Origin: Leptolyngbyaceae cyanobacterium C42_A2020_001
Lineage (GTDB): Bacteria > Cyanobacteriota > Cyanobacteriia > Leptolyngbyales > Leptolyngbyaceae
Length of the DNA: 64,000 nt
Assembly (NCBI GenBank): GCA_015272515.1
Contig: JACYLN010000019.1
Span: 1-64,000 of the forward strand
Reading direction: 5' to 3'
The translations under genes and the position numbers were made by a program. Shown in pieces: positions 27,896 to 39,300 of this stretch. The notes below the pieces were generated by a model. It was not told the DNA's origin and ran no database searches. It saw nothing but the letters and a program-made list of their open reading frames with translations. Position 1 is the stretch's first letter; every line of letters begins with the position of its first letter.

Positions 27896-28504
27896 ATGGT
27901 TAGTGAAGTGAAGTCGGTAACGGGGCGAGGTATTCCGCTCCAGGGCAATGACATCGATACCGATCGCATTATTCCGGCTCGTTTTTTGCGCTGCGTCACG
28001 TTTGATGGGCTAGGAGCACAGGTATTTGCCGACGATCGCGTTCAGATGAACGGTCAGCATCCGTTTGATCGCCCCCAGTATCAGGGAGCAGAGGTGCTGG
28101 TCGTCAATGCCAATTTTGGCTGTGGCTCTTCACGAGAACACGCTCCCCAGGCGATCGCGAAATGGGGCATTCGGGCGATCGTCGGCGAAAGCTTTGCCGA
28201 AATTTTCTTTGGAAACTGCCTGGCAATGGGAATTCCCTGCGTCACGGCGAGTGCTGCTACGACTACAACCCTGCAAGAACGGATTGCAGAGTCACCCCAA
28301 GTACTTGTCAATGTGGATTTGGAAACGATGCAGGTGACCTGTGGTGATCTTTCTGCCCCAGTGACTTTGGCAGACGGACCTCGCAGTATGTTGGTGAACG
28401 GCACCTGGGATGCCTGTGGACAGTTAGTGGCTCAGGCAGCTCAAATTCGCACCACAGCGGCGAAGTTGCCCTACGTGCAGTGGAGTCGGGCGGCTGTCAG
28501 TTGA
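27896..28504 (+). CDS. leuD: 3-isopropylmalate dehydratase small subunit
   Basis: [52 protein letters not shown]. Confidence 0.92.
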   Translation: MVSEVKSVTGRGIPLQGNDIDTDRIIPARFLRCVTFDGLGAQVFADDRVQMNGQHPFDRPQYQGAEVLVVNANFGCGSSREHAPQAIAKWGIRAIVGESFAEIFFGNCLAMGIPCVTASAATTTTLQERIAESPQVLVNVDLETMQVTCGDLSAPVTLADGPRSMLVNGTWDACGQLVAQAAQIRTTAAKLPYVQWSRAAVS

Positions 28505-28600
28505 ACGACTGATCCGTTAGTTGAGCGATCGCAGGTTTAACGAGATAGGGTGTGGCAACCAGGTTAGTCAGATGATTGACTGGATGCATAATCAAACGAT

Positions 28601-31600
28601 GTGTTTCCCCTTAGTTCCATGCCTGCCTCGCCCGCTCGCCAAATTATTGTTGAACTGGTTGTTAAAACGGAGCATCCAGCCTTGCTTCAGGGGTTAGATG
28701 CCTGGTTGCAGTTGGGATTAGTTTCAGACCGTTTTGTGCGCCGCCTTTGCGAAGAGCAGCTCATCTGCCGCCTACCAGAAACCGCACCTCTGCCCACTCA
28801 ACCTGTAGCCAGTGAAGCCACGCCATTAGACCGATCACCCGCCTTACAACCCGGGGGTATTCCCGACTTTCTCCCTGTAGAGCCAGTTCCCACTCAGGCG
28901 CGATCGCCGCAGCGGGAGACGGCACCACGTTCAAATCGCCCACCCATCGTAGTCTCTCAGGCATTGCAAGCTCTCATGGCAGAGATCAGCGTCGTTTGGC
29001 TGCTGTTCCTGGGCGTATTTTTGGTGATCGTGTCATCTGGAGTATTAGCAGCAACTCAATGGCGCAACGTTCCACCTGCGGGGCAATATGGCATTTTATT
29101 GGGATACACTACCCTCTTTTGGCTGGCTAGTCTCTGGGCAAAGCGGCAATCTTCGTTGCAACTAACAGGCAATATGCTGGCGATCGCAACCCTACTGCTC
29201 ATCCCAGTTAATTTTTGGATGATGGACGGGTTTCGCCTCTGGAATACCCCTGCGGGAATTGGCATCAGTGCGATCGCCTCCCTCCTACTAACCATCCTCA
29301 CCCTTGCTTTACTCAAGCCTTCCAGTACCCGCATCACCCTCATCGCCGCGATCGCCCTAAGCTGGTTGCACTGGGGCTGGAGTCAACCCGGCATTCCCTT
29401 GATCGCCACCTATCTCGGCACCATCGCAGCCGCCACTATCCTTCTGCTCTCCCCATCTCCCCCATCCTCCCCACCTCCTGCCGCCTCTCCCTCTCCCCCC
29501 TTCCCCTCACTCAGCCTCGTCACCATCGCCATTGCTGCCCTGTTGCTAATTGCCAGAGCCTTGTTTGCGGCAAAAGTTCCTGTTGACCAATTGGGATTAG
29601 CAATTGGGATTTGCGGTTGGTTACTATGCTGGCTGGCACGGCGCGATCGCGTCCGCATGGGATGGTCTCGCGCTGGAACCGTATTGCTACTTTTAGCCTG
29701 GCTGGTGTCTGTCAACGTTATTCCTCCCTGGCAGGCATTGATCATTAGCAGCATGGGCTTGTGGCTACTGCTAGATAGTCTTAAGCGCACAGAACAACCG
29801 TTGTACCTGGGAACAAGCTTTCTGGTGGGGTTGCAACTGGTCTGGCTGATTTGGCGGCTTGTTCCCGCTGCCTGGCAGCAACAAATTGTGGCGTTTTGGA
29901 CACGGCTGGCTGGTAGTGAGGCAATGCCCTTGGCGCTATTGGGTTTAGGATTCTTTCCCTACGTGGTGCTAATTGCGGGATTTGCCGCTTATTTAAGGCG
30001 ATCGCAGCGTCTAGTGCTAGCACGTCAATCCGAGCTTTTGGCACTGGCACTGGGTAGTTTGCTAGTTGCCGTTAGTGTTGGCAATCCCCTCCTGCGATCG
30101 CTCACCCTCACCCTCGCCGCCCTTACCCTAATCGCCAATACCCTCACCCGGCGATCGGCTCCAGTTCCACTCATCTATCTCACTCACGGCACCACCCTCG
30201 CCAGCCTCTTCACCTGGATTCATTACTGCGTCCCTACCCTCAGTTCTCTCAATTGGGCAATTATTTTAATCACCATCATGACCGTAGAGTGGCTTTACTG
30301 CGGTTTTTGGGGCAGTTGGACGGATGAAGCAGGTCGAGAAGATGAGGAAGGCAGAAGGCAGGAGGCAGACAGAACTTCTAGCTCCCAGCCCCTATCCCTC
30401 AACCCCCAGCCCCTATCCCCCAACTCCTGGACCCAAAGCACCTGGCACTATGGTTTATTTCTGGCGATCGCCAGTTATCTGCTGCTCTGGCAATCTCCCT
30501 GGAGTCTTGCTAATCCCTGGAAACTGGTTTGGTTGGTTACGCCTGCTTTACTAACGGTGTTGGCAATCCGCGATCGCCTGCTAATTTCGTCTTGGGCAGG
30601 GTGGTTTAGTGCGTTGGCGTTAGTGGTTGCTCAACCGTTGCTGTTTGGCGCAAGCAATATTCGGCTGGCAAGTCTTGCGGTTGCAACGTTTCTGATGCTG
30701 TGGAATACGCGCCGACTGCCTAACCTGGTGACGGCGGGATTAACCGTTGGCTTTGGGTTGGGGCTATGGATTATGACCATTTGGGAGATTGGGCGCGAAA
30801 CGCTCAATTCCGAGTGGGTTGCGGTATTGATTGCTGTCACAGTTTTGCTTTTGTGGGGGCTGTGGGGGGTGTTGCAGCTCCGACAAACCGTGATCGCTCA
30901 AGTGTATCGGCTGGCGCTAGATGGATGGGCGATCGCAGTGCTGCTGCTGGCATTCCTGGTTTTGACAGTGAATCAACTGGCAGTGTATGCAGGCGAGGAT
31001 ATACCCCGATGGCCCTACCTCCTCACGGCTGCATTGCTGGTTCTAGCAACTACCATGCGGAACTGGCTCAGTCTGGTTGGCTGGGGATGGTATGCGATCG
31101 CCTGGAGTGTACAGCTTTTAGTTGCCAGCACGTTGGCGCTCACCGGGCGATCGCTGGATGTGCTTGCCACTGCCACCGTCGCCCTCGGCTTTTTCACCCA
31201 ACTTGCTGGAGACTGGCAAATTCGCCGTCATGCCAATCGCCAATCTGCAATCGATCATCCTCAATCTTCCTTCAGTTGGCACCTCATCCCCCTGCTCTAC
31301 GGGTTACTGGGAGCCTGCCTGCAACATCGGTCGTTGACAGCAACAACAGGGTTGTATACCTTCGCTGTGGCATTGATCGGCCTTAACATCGGACGGCGAT
31401 CGCCTGGATTCAAACCATTAACGATGCTATCGCTGGTGGCGGTATCCCTCAGTGCATATGAACTGCTGATTTATCAACTGTCTCAAGCCAAAGGAGGCAC
31501 TCCTGGAGATGGCATTGTGCTGCTGGCTGCCCTCGCCGCTGCACTGGCATTTGTTTATCACCTGCTACAACGATGGCTGGTGCCCTATCTGCGCCTCGCT

Positions 31601-32590
31601 TTAGCCGAGTTTCAGGCGATCGCTCACTTGCACTGGCTGCTGGGGAATGGGTTGCTCATCGTTGCGATCGCGTTCCTTCCCAGTCGCACTGGGCAATGGT
31701 GGTGGACTGCGATCGCTGCACTCCTCGCACTCTACGCCCTCCTGACCTCTCGCAACTCCCCCACCTGGACTTACGCTGGAATTATTAATCTTCTAGTCGC
31801 GCTCGTCTCCCTACTGCGATTGGTGATTCCTGACTCCACCTTGATTGATTGGGCAGGCGCGATCGCGGCTGTTATCGCGGTTGGTTTCTATTTTTCACCC
31901 TGGCGACAATTGGGGTTTGCCCGCGAACCCTGGCGGATCTCAGCCGGTATCCTTCCAGGCATCACGATTCTGCTCACAGGCTGGGGAGCCAATTTGCAAA
32001 GTTTGTTGATCGTTGCTGCCTTCTATGCCTGGTATGGCAACGCCGAACGCCAGATCCGCTTTAGCTACCTCAGCATACTACTGGCAGATTGGGCAATTAT
32101 CAGGCTGCTCAATCTCTACAACGGCAATGAGCTAATCTGGTATGCCGCAGTGATGGGTGGGTCGCTGTTGTATCTGGCTCAGGTTGACCCAGCGTTTCAA
32201 ACGCAGCAGAATCGGGAACAGCGACACTGGTTACGCTGTTTAGCCAGTGGCTTGGTTTGTTTAGCAGCCTTTTACCAGGCAGAAGTTGGGATTGCAGGCA
32301 TTGCGCCTGTTGTGGCAGGCTTTGGCGCGATCGCCGTAGAATTTGCTTTCATCCTGGCAGGGCTGCTGCAACGAGTGCGAGCATTCCTGTACGTAGGAAC
32401 ACTCACCTTTATCCTCCAGGTATTTTGGCAACTATGGCGGTTTATCAGCGATTACTCACTGCTGCTATGGATTCTGGGCATTGTCTTGGGGCTGATTTTA
32501 ATTTGGATTGCCGCAACCTTTGAAGCCCGTCGGGCACAAATGAACACCCTACTGCAACATTGGGTCGCTGAACTAGAAGATTGGCAGTAA
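28601..32590 (+). CDS. very large multi-pass membrane protein (DUF2157-like)
   Basis: 1329 aa with >25 hydrophobic segments; N-terminal soluble region ends in ALMAEISVVWLLFLGVFLVIVSSGVLAA; start may be ATG 28619. Confidence 0.85.
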   Translation: MFPLSSMPASPARQIIVELVVKTEHPALLQGLDAWLQLGLVSDRFVRRLCEEQLICRLPETAPLPTQPVASEATPLDRSPALQPGGIPDFLPVEPVPTQARSPQRETAPRSNRPPIVVSQALQALMAEISVVWLLFLGVFLVIVSSGVLAATQWRNVPPAGQYGILLGYTTLFWLASLWAKRQSSLQLTGNMLAIATLLLIPVNFWMMDGFRLWNTPAGIGISAIASLLLTILTLALLKPSSTRITLIAAIALSWLHWGWSQPGIPLIATYLGTIAAATILLLSPSPPSSPPPAASPSPPFPSLSLVTIAIAALLLIARALFAAKVPVDQLGLAIGICGWLLCWLARRDRVRMGWSRAGTVLLLLAWLVSVNVIPPWQALIISSMGLWLLLDSLKRTEQPLYLGTSFLVGLQLVWLIWRLVPAAWQQQIVAFWTRLAGSEAMPLALLGLGFFPYVVLIAGFAAYLRRSQRLVLARQSELLALALGSLLVAVSVGNPLLRSLTLTLAALTLIANTLTRRSAPVPLIYLTHGTTLASLFTWIHYCVPTLSSLNWAIILITIMTVEWLYCGFWGSWTDEAGREDEEGRRQEADRTSSSQPLSLNPQPLSPNSWTQSTWHYGLFLAIASYLLLWQSPWSLANPWKLVWLVTPALLTVLAIRDRLLISSWAGWFSALALVVAQPLLFGASNIRLASLAVATFLMLWNTRRLPNLVTAGLTVGFGLGLWIMTIWEIGRETLNSEWVAVLIAVTVLLLWGLWGVLQLRQTVIAQVYRLALDGWAIAVLLLAFLVLTVNQLAVYAGEDIPRWPYLLTAALLVLATTMRNWLSLVGWGWYAIAWSVQLLVASTLALTGRSLDVLATATVALGFFTQLAGDWQIRRHANRQSAIDHPQSSFSWHLIPLLYGLLGACLQHRSLTATTGLYTFAVALIGLNIGRRSPGFKPLTMLSLVAVSLSAYELLIYQLSQAKGGTPGDGIVLLAALAAALAFVYHLLQRWLVPYLRLALAEFQAIAHLHWLLGNGLLIVAIAFLPSRTGQWWWTAIAALLALYALLTSRNSPTWTYAGIINLLVALVSLLRLVIPDSTLIDWAGAIAAVIAVGFYFSPWRQLGFAREPWRISAGILPGITILLTGWGANLQSLLIVAAFYAWYGNAERQIRFSYLSILLADWAIIRLLNLYNGNELIWYAAVMGGSLLYLAQVDPAFQTQQNREQRHWLRCLASGLVCLAAFYQAEVGIAGIAPVVAGFGAIAVEFAFILAGLLQRVRAFLYVGTLTFILQVFWQLWRFISDYSLLLWILGIVLGLILIWIAATFEARRAQMNTLLQHWVAELEDWQ

Positions 32591-32839
32591 GGCAATGGGC
32601 AGGGAACCTGGAGCAACACCTTTTATGGCCGTAGGCATGGTAACAAAGGCAAACCAGAACGCCCACCCAGCAATGGCTTTGCGACCTTTCCTTGTCCTAA
32701 GCGTTCTAACCAAAACTATGTTAAACCGAAGATTTCAAAATCAAACAGAGGACACACTAACGTAAAACGCTATTCAGACTTTTATTAAAGGAATCGACCT
32801 AAAATTCTCAATCAAAAACTGCCTGATCCTGTTTCCAGA

Positions 32840-33208
32840 TCAGGTAGTTACCGGTGCAGATCCAGCAATGATGGTACTGGTATGAGTTCCAAGTCCATCG
32901 TTTAACTGTTCCAGCCGTTGCTCGTGGTCAACATCAAATGACGCAATCACTGCGTCCTCAACCTGGAGGCGATCGCAGGGAATAGTATCCGCCAGAATTG
33001 CACTTGCCATCATACCGCAATGGATTTCTAGCAAGGCATCGGAAACTGCTTCAAACACAAGCCGCTGACCGGGAAATACGACTCGCTCAAAATACCAATT
33101 GGCAATATTAGTGATCCGGGCAATTTGAATCCGACTCGTTGCATTCACATAGCAGCAAACGATCTTGTCGCTGCTGCCGGACGGTAGGGGATCAAAGATT
33201 TGAGCCAT
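32840..33208 (-). CDS. DUF1830-like cyanobacterial protein
   Basis: KIVCCYVNATSRIQIARITNIANWYFERVVFPGQRLVFEAVSDALLEIHCG. Confidence 0.75.
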   Translation of the reverse strand: MAQIFDPLPSGSSDKIVCCYVNATSRIQIARITNIANWYFERVVFPGQRLVFEAVSDALLEIHCGMMASAILADTIPCDRLQVEDAVIASFDVDHEQRLEQLNDGLGTHTSTIIAGSAPVTT

Positions 33209-33493
33209 GTTAGGTAGGTAGATAAGGTGATTTTGCGAGATATATCGACCCTACCATCGAGTGATCCCCCACGGCTGTAAATCCGATTACCAACTAACTC
33301 TATGATTAAATTTTTTATGAGAATTTGTACCTAAAGGAAGAACCTTTTGTAAACCTTTTATTGCTCTTTTAGCCTCAGAAGTCTTCTGACTAGGTTCAGT
33401 GGAATGAGTTTGCTTTGTAGACACCCATCTGCTTGAAGTCGGTGGTATCGTAAAGTTGTGTGACATATTTTCAGGTTTCGCAACACTCCCATT

Positions 33494-35065
33494 ATGGATA
33501 GCCGCATTCTCTACGTCCGCCTTCCTTGCAACCCCATTTTTCCCATTGGAGTGGTGTACCTGGCAGATCACGTCCACAAGGTCTTTCCCCAGGTGGCACA
33601 ACGCATCTTTGACTTAGGTGCAGTGCCTCCGTTAGATTACGCCTCTGCCTTAGATGCTTGCATTGATGAATTTCGTCCCACGCTTCTGGTCTTTTCCTGG
33701 CGCGACATTCAGATCTACGCACCCGTAGGTGGACGGGGCGGTAATCCACTACAATACACGTTTGAGTTTTTCTACTCGCCAAATTTATTTTTGAAACTGC
33801 GTGGTGCGCTGGGACTAGTCCGCATTGCCAGTGGTTACTACGGAGAGCTTTGGCGCAATCTTGGCTTGATCAAACGCGGGACTCAACGCGCTCAACGATA
33901 CGTACCCAATGCCCAGGTAATAGTGGGCGGCGGCGCAGTCAGCGTTTTTTACGAGCAACTCAGCAAAAGCTTGCCAAAAGGCGCGATCGTTTCTGTAGGG
34001 GAAGGCGAAGCACTGTTGGAACGAGTGGTTCGTGGGGAAAGCCTGGAAAAAGAGCGCTGCTACATTGTGGGAAAAACGAATCCTCGCGATCGCCTGATTC
34101 ACGAACCCCCTGCCGCGATCGAAAAAACTGCTTGCAACTACAACTACATCGAATCCATTTGGAAGGAATTTGAATACTACTTCCAGGCACAGGATTTTTA
34201 CATCGGTGTACAAACCAAACGTGGCTGTCCCCATAACTGCTGCTACTGCGTCTACACCGTGATTGAGGGCAAACAGGTGCGGATCAACCCGGCAGACGAA
34301 ATCGTCGCAGAAATGCGCCAGTTGTACGATCGCGGCATTCGCAATTTCTGGTTTACCGATGCTCAGTTCATCCCTGCACGTAAGTATATGGATGATGTGG
34401 TCGAGTTACTCCAGAAAATTGTGGATTCTGGCATGACCAATATTCACTGGGCAGCTTACATTCGTGCCGATAATTTGACCCCTCAAATTTGCGATTTGAT
34501 GGTCAAAACAGGGATGAATTACTTTGAAATCGGTATTACCAGCGGTTCTCAGGAACTCGTGCGAAAAATGCGGATGGGCTACAACCTCCGCACTGTGTTA
34601 GAGAATTGCCGAATGCTCAAAGCTGCCGGGTTCAACGATCTTGTGTCAGTTAACTACTCGTTCAACGTGATCGACGAAACCTACGACACTATTCGCCAGA
34701 CCATTGCCTATCATCGTGAACTGGAGCGCATTTTTGGCACAGACAAGGTAGAACCCGCTATCTTCTTCATTGGGCTGCAACCCCACACCCATCTGGAAGA
34801 GCACGCCTTTAAAAACGATATTCTTCGTCCCAGTTATGATCCGATGAATATCAAACCCTGGACAGTTCGCAAATTGTTGTGGAATCCGGAACCTCTTGGT
34901 TCCTTCTTTGGAGAAGTTTGCTTGCAAGCCTGGCAGCGCAATCCTAATGACTTTGGGCGTGAGGTCATGCGGATTTTAGAAGAACGCCTGGGATGTGCAC
35001 CGCTGGAAGAAGCTCTCACGGCTCCGATCGCAACCCAACCCCAAAAGTTATTAATCTCTGCCTGA
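33494..35065 (+). CDS. B12-binding-domain radical SAM protein
   Basis: TKRGCPHNCCYCVYTVIEG (CxxxCxxC) with N-terminal cobalamin-binding-like region; INPADEIVAEMRQLYDRGIRNFWFTDAQFI. Confidence 0.88.
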   Translation: MDSRILYVRLPCNPIFPIGVVYLADHVHKVFPQVAQRIFDLGAVPPLDYASALDACIDEFRPTLLVFSWRDIQIYAPVGGRGGNPLQYTFEFFYSPNLFLKLRGALGLVRIASGYYGELWRNLGLIKRGTQRAQRYVPNAQVIVGGGAVSVFYEQLSKSLPKGAIVSVGEGEALLERVVRGESLEKERCYIVGKTNPRDRLIHEPPAAIEKTACNYNYIESIWKEFEYYFQAQDFYIGVQTKRGCPHNCCYCVYTVIEGKQVRINPADEIVAEMRQLYDRGIRNFWFTDAQFIPARKYMDDVVELLQKIVDSGMTNIHWAAYIRADNLTPQICDLMVKTGMNYFEIGITSGSQELVRKMRMGYNLRTVLENCRMLKAAGFNDLVSVNYSFNVIDETYDTIRQTIAYHRELERIFGTDKVEPAIFFIGLQPHTHLEEHAFKNDILRPSYDPMNIKPWTVRKLLWNPEPLGSFFGEVCLQAWQRNPNDFGREVMRILEERLGCAPLEEALTAPIATQPQKLLISA

Positions 35066-35218
35066 CTTGTACGCTAGACACTGCTTAGGAATGAGAACGA
35101 ATTAAAAATGAAAAGTTAAACATTCAAAATGGTTTCCAGTCAGGCGTTGACACGTTTATAGCGTGCATGATTGGGTAAGCCCCAGTTCGGTGCATACAAG
35201 TGTGGAGTGTGGCGAATG

Positions 35219-35254
35219 CAAATGAAAATAGCGGTAATTTTGCATTTTCATTTG
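35219..35254. other. inverted repeat CAAATGAAAAT/ATTTTCATTTG in intergenic region
   Basis: 11-bp perfect arms at 35219-35229 and 35244-35254. Confidence 0.5.
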
Positions 35255-35349
35255 TTCATTTCCTCGTAGAGTCGCTTCCTGAAATTTAGAGGTTGGGTGG
35301 TGAAGCTATGAGGGGACGATCGCAAAATGGCGATCGCTCCTAATTTGTA

Positions 35350-36171
35350 ATGCCCCCAACTTTATACGTGAGCACCAAGTATATGGGTACAATTCAAATC
35401 CTGCGCGACTTCTACTCTCCGCAAGAGAAAATTAACCGCACCGTCCGCATTTACACACCCGACGCTTATCACTCCAATCCTAATCAGCGGTTCCCCGTCC
35501 TATACATGTTTGACGGTCAGAATATCTTCGCCCATCCAGAATCCGCCAAATACGATACCTGGTGTGCCAACTGGACAATGGACACCCTGGCATACGAAGG
35601 CAGCATCCCCCCCTGGATCATTGTAGGAATCGACCACACCAGCGATCGCTTCAGCGAATACTCTCCCTGGGTTGGCGGACGTGCTGAACGCACTGCCAAA
35701 TTTTTGGTAGAAACTCTCAAACCATATATCGATAAAACCTACCGCACACGTTCCGAGCAGCCCTGGACAGGAGTGATGGGAGCCAGTATGGGCGGACTAA
35801 TTACCCTCTACATTGGCAGAACCTACCCGCAAATTTTTGGGCGCATCGGTAGCCTTTCCGCCACGCTGATGTGGGGCAAAGGACTATTTGGCAAAGGTCA
35901 AATGTTTGGATTGTGGGACAAGAAGTTGGAGTATTGGTCAAAAATCTATGTCTACGTCGGCGGCGGCGAGAAGTACTCGTTCAATGGCGTTTGGCTAGAC
36001 TATCCCCCCATCAATCGAGATTTTTACGAACATTTGAAGAAACTAGGCTATCAAGACTACGAATTACGCTTTGAACTGGCAGAGGGCGAAATTCACCATG
36101 AAACTGGATGGCAGCGGCAACTCCCTGACATCATGCGTTGGCTCCTAGAAGATGTGAAAAGTGGGAAATAG
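35350..36171 (+). CDS. alpha/beta hydrolase-fold esterase
   Basis: NRTVRIYTPDAY..RFPVLYMFDGQNIF.., nucleophile motif GVMGASMGGLITLYIG, H in EIHHETGW. Confidence 0.85.
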   Translation: MPPTLYVSTKYMGTIQILRDFYSPQEKINRTVRIYTPDAYHSNPNQRFPVLYMFDGQNIFAHPESAKYDTWCANWTMDTLAYEGSIPPWIIVGIDHTSDRFSEYSPWVGGRAERTAKFLVETLKPYIDKTYRTRSEQPWTGVMGASMGGLITLYIGRTYPQIFGRIGSLSATLMWGKGLFGKGQMFGLWDKKLEYWSKIYVYVGGGEKYSFNGVWLDYPPINRDFYEHLKKLGYQDYELRFELAEGEIHHETGWQRQLPDIMRWLLEDVKSGK

Positions 36172-36355
36172 GAGTCAGGCTTCCCAGAGCGACATTCGGC
36201 GAGCGCTCAGTCGAGCCGTCAGCCGACGGGAGTCAGAAGTCAGGAGATGAGAAAGGTCGGGGAGATGAGGCAGCTAGGGAGTGGATGAGTGGGCGAGTAG
36301 GCGAGTGAGCAAAGTTCCACTACCCATCTACCCGCCTACCCATCCACCCCTTCCG

Positions 36356-39300
36356 TTACCTCGCCAGTTGCCAGGGAATCATTACGTCCTGCGCTAAACG
36401 TCGCGACACTTCGTAGGCTCCGTAACGATTGAGGTGGCTAGGGTCAGAAAAATAATTGGACTGGGTAGTCAATGCGCTACCCAAGTCGCGATAAATAAAT
36501 CCAGTTTGCGGAGCAAGACTGAGCATAAACTTTTGAAAAGCTTCCTCATGCTGTTTACGAACTGGATCAAGGTATTCCTGGGTTAGGGGTAGGTTCACAA
36601 ACACAAACGGAATCTGTTTGCTCTGCGCGTATTGAGCCAGGGCAACCATTGCCTCAGTTTGGGTGCCTTTTAGGTTGAAGGATTCGTAGTCGGAATCATA
36701 GTCGCCTGAAACCCGCGCATACTTCTGGTAGTAGGTGGTGGGATTGAATTGAACGGATAGCGGTAGGAAACCGTCGATATCTACCTGACTTTGCCCATCG
36801 GGAGCGATCGCGCCGCCTGTGGCTGCCGATGCTGAGGGTGAGGAGTCGATCAAGCTATCAGAAGTTGCCAGCATCGCTTCTGAGTTAGGCAATTGCTGTG
36901 GCAGCAAAGCAACTACCGAATCTCGTAGTTTAGTTTTGAGCCGATCGCGCTGAGCATAAATCGTGGAAATGGCAGCAAGGCGCTGATTGAGCGTTTCATT
37001 TAACTGCTGATAATAATTTGCTACTAATACAGGAGCAGATCGTGTAGTCGTTTTGGGTTGCCCATCCTGAGACTGGGATTGGGCATTGGGAGTTTGAGCA
37101 GCGATCGCACTAGGGATGGGAGGATTACCTGCCAACAGCAATTTATATCCTTCAGATGCAACCACGCCATTGTAGGTAATGTCTTGCCGACCACTGTTAA
37201 ACGCACGAGCACCATCGGCGAAAATAATCAGCTTCGGTAGTTTGTCCTGCGGTAACATCTGACGCACAACTAAATCAACTACCTGCACTGTTGCGCCATT
37301 AATCCCCAGATTGAACACCTGAATATCTTCATATCCCTGCTCTGCCAGCATTGCTTCTAGAGCAGCAGGATCTACACCTCGCAGTGCCCGCGAACTGCCC
37401 ACGATGAGCACATCGGGAGCACCATTAATTTCTAGATAACGGCGATATAGCTCGATTTGCCCATCAAGTTGACGGCTATTGAAACTGGGAAAGTCGTCAC
37501 CCCGATTGAGAATGGTTTCGGCTTTTGCTTGCAATGGGGAAGCCGCCAAAACGTCATTTGTCCCCGATGAGCCTTGTTTGGGGGCAACCAGGACTGTTTT
37601 ACCTGGCTGAGTAAAGGCTGAGCGATCAAAGGCGCGATCGCCATGAGGCTTCGTTTTTTGCAGTGAATAGTTGGGGAGTTGGACAGTGGGAGTGAGGGCA
37701 ACAGGAGCCGCTGGAGCACTCGTTTGGGCAGGAGTCAAGGTTTGCTGTCCGCTGTCACTTAACCGAACCCAATAACCTAAAAGCCAATCGGTTTGCAGCA
37801 CCAACAGAGCACCAATCGCGCTCCACAATAAGGCAATTTTCAACCCTTGCCGAGTTCCCGCTGGTGTAGCTGCATCTACCAAAGCCAAATTGGAGTTCAG
37901 GGTTGCTGCCTCCATCGGAATCACGAGCTGCGTCCGAATCAGAGATCGCTGCACCCCCTCAATCGCACGAGCATACAACCGTTTGAGTGAAGCATCCCAC
38001 CCCTCCTGGGGCAGTTCAGACCACAGCACAATTGCTCCAGCCGGTGCTAGCAATTCATCCACATGAGCATCCGAAGCAGCAAACTCAGGTGTCACCTCTG
38101 GCACCACTCGATTCCGCGAAACAAAATCTAACCCGTAATGCCAGAGCGGTTGCTTCTGCCCAGAACGCCGCCCATACAAACGCACACCTGACACCGAAGC
38201 GATTTGCAGTGGCTTCAAAAATCGCACAATAGCAGGAGCGACTGTATCCTGACGGGGGCAGTTGGGTGCATCTGTCATGATATGGAGCAAATCGCCCTTT
38301 TGCCGAATTTGGACTCGGATGCCCCCGGTTGCCAAAGTTGTATCGAGGTCTGAGTTGAGTAACCGGGTCAGCAAAAAGGTGATGGCTTGCAAATGTCCAT
38401 GGCGAGCCAAGTCCAGGGTTGTGAGGGCGTGTTCTGGCTCAACGGTTGCGGCAAGATCGAGCCAATAAACCCAGGCTGGGGCCGCATCGGGGGAGGTAGT
38501 TATAGAATTTTTGCCAGAAAGCCCGTAGATAGCAACTGATTGAATCCCTTGAGGGGCGAGGGTTTGCAACACCGGTGTAATCGTTGCGATCGCCGTTAGT
38601 TTATCGGGCACAGCATCACCAACCCCAGCACAGGAGAGGTGCAGTGTCGAGTCTTTCAACAAAGCCGTTAGCGAAATTGGATGGGGAGCCAGAGTGCGGT
38701 TCAGTAATCGCGAGATCGCCTGCACATCACCCCAGCGTGCCCACTCCTTCAAAATATCGTTAGGAGGAGTTAAATCGACTCGCAGGAGCCACTCAGGACG
38801 AGTTTCTCCCTGCACTTGCCCAAACACAATCGCGTCTCGAAACTGCTCCAATTCCAACTCGCGCAAACGTTGAGCAATGGGTTCTGCTAAAAGCGACGAG
38901 TCAGGTGTATAAGCCGATTCGCAAATCACGAGCAACCGTTTGGCTGAACTTTCCGCTTCTCCTTGATCCAGCTTTGCCCGCACCGCAACCCCCAACGCGC
39001 TCAATGCCTGACTCAAATAGCGCGCGATCGCTTCTGCATCTCCCTGCCTCGCCAGCCTCAAGATTGTAGAATCCTCTGCACCTGAGTCTGGGCAAGTGGT
39101 ATCATCGGCGTGCTGAGTAAGAAGAGAGTGACTCTCTACGGCTTGATTTGGTACAGCCACTCTAGCCTCTGTTGCTTGAGGAGAAGTAGAGTGACTATTC
39201 AAACTAATGGCTTTCGTCCAGGTAGGCTGTGTCTGTCCCAACTGCCGACCGTAAAGAATCACTCGATGAATTTGTGGCGCATCAGGTGGCAACACCGATT

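Noticed and set aside
30766-31386. 206-aa plus-strand ORF inside the large membrane gene
   Set aside because: Out-of-frame shadow ORF within a clear 1329-aa CDS.
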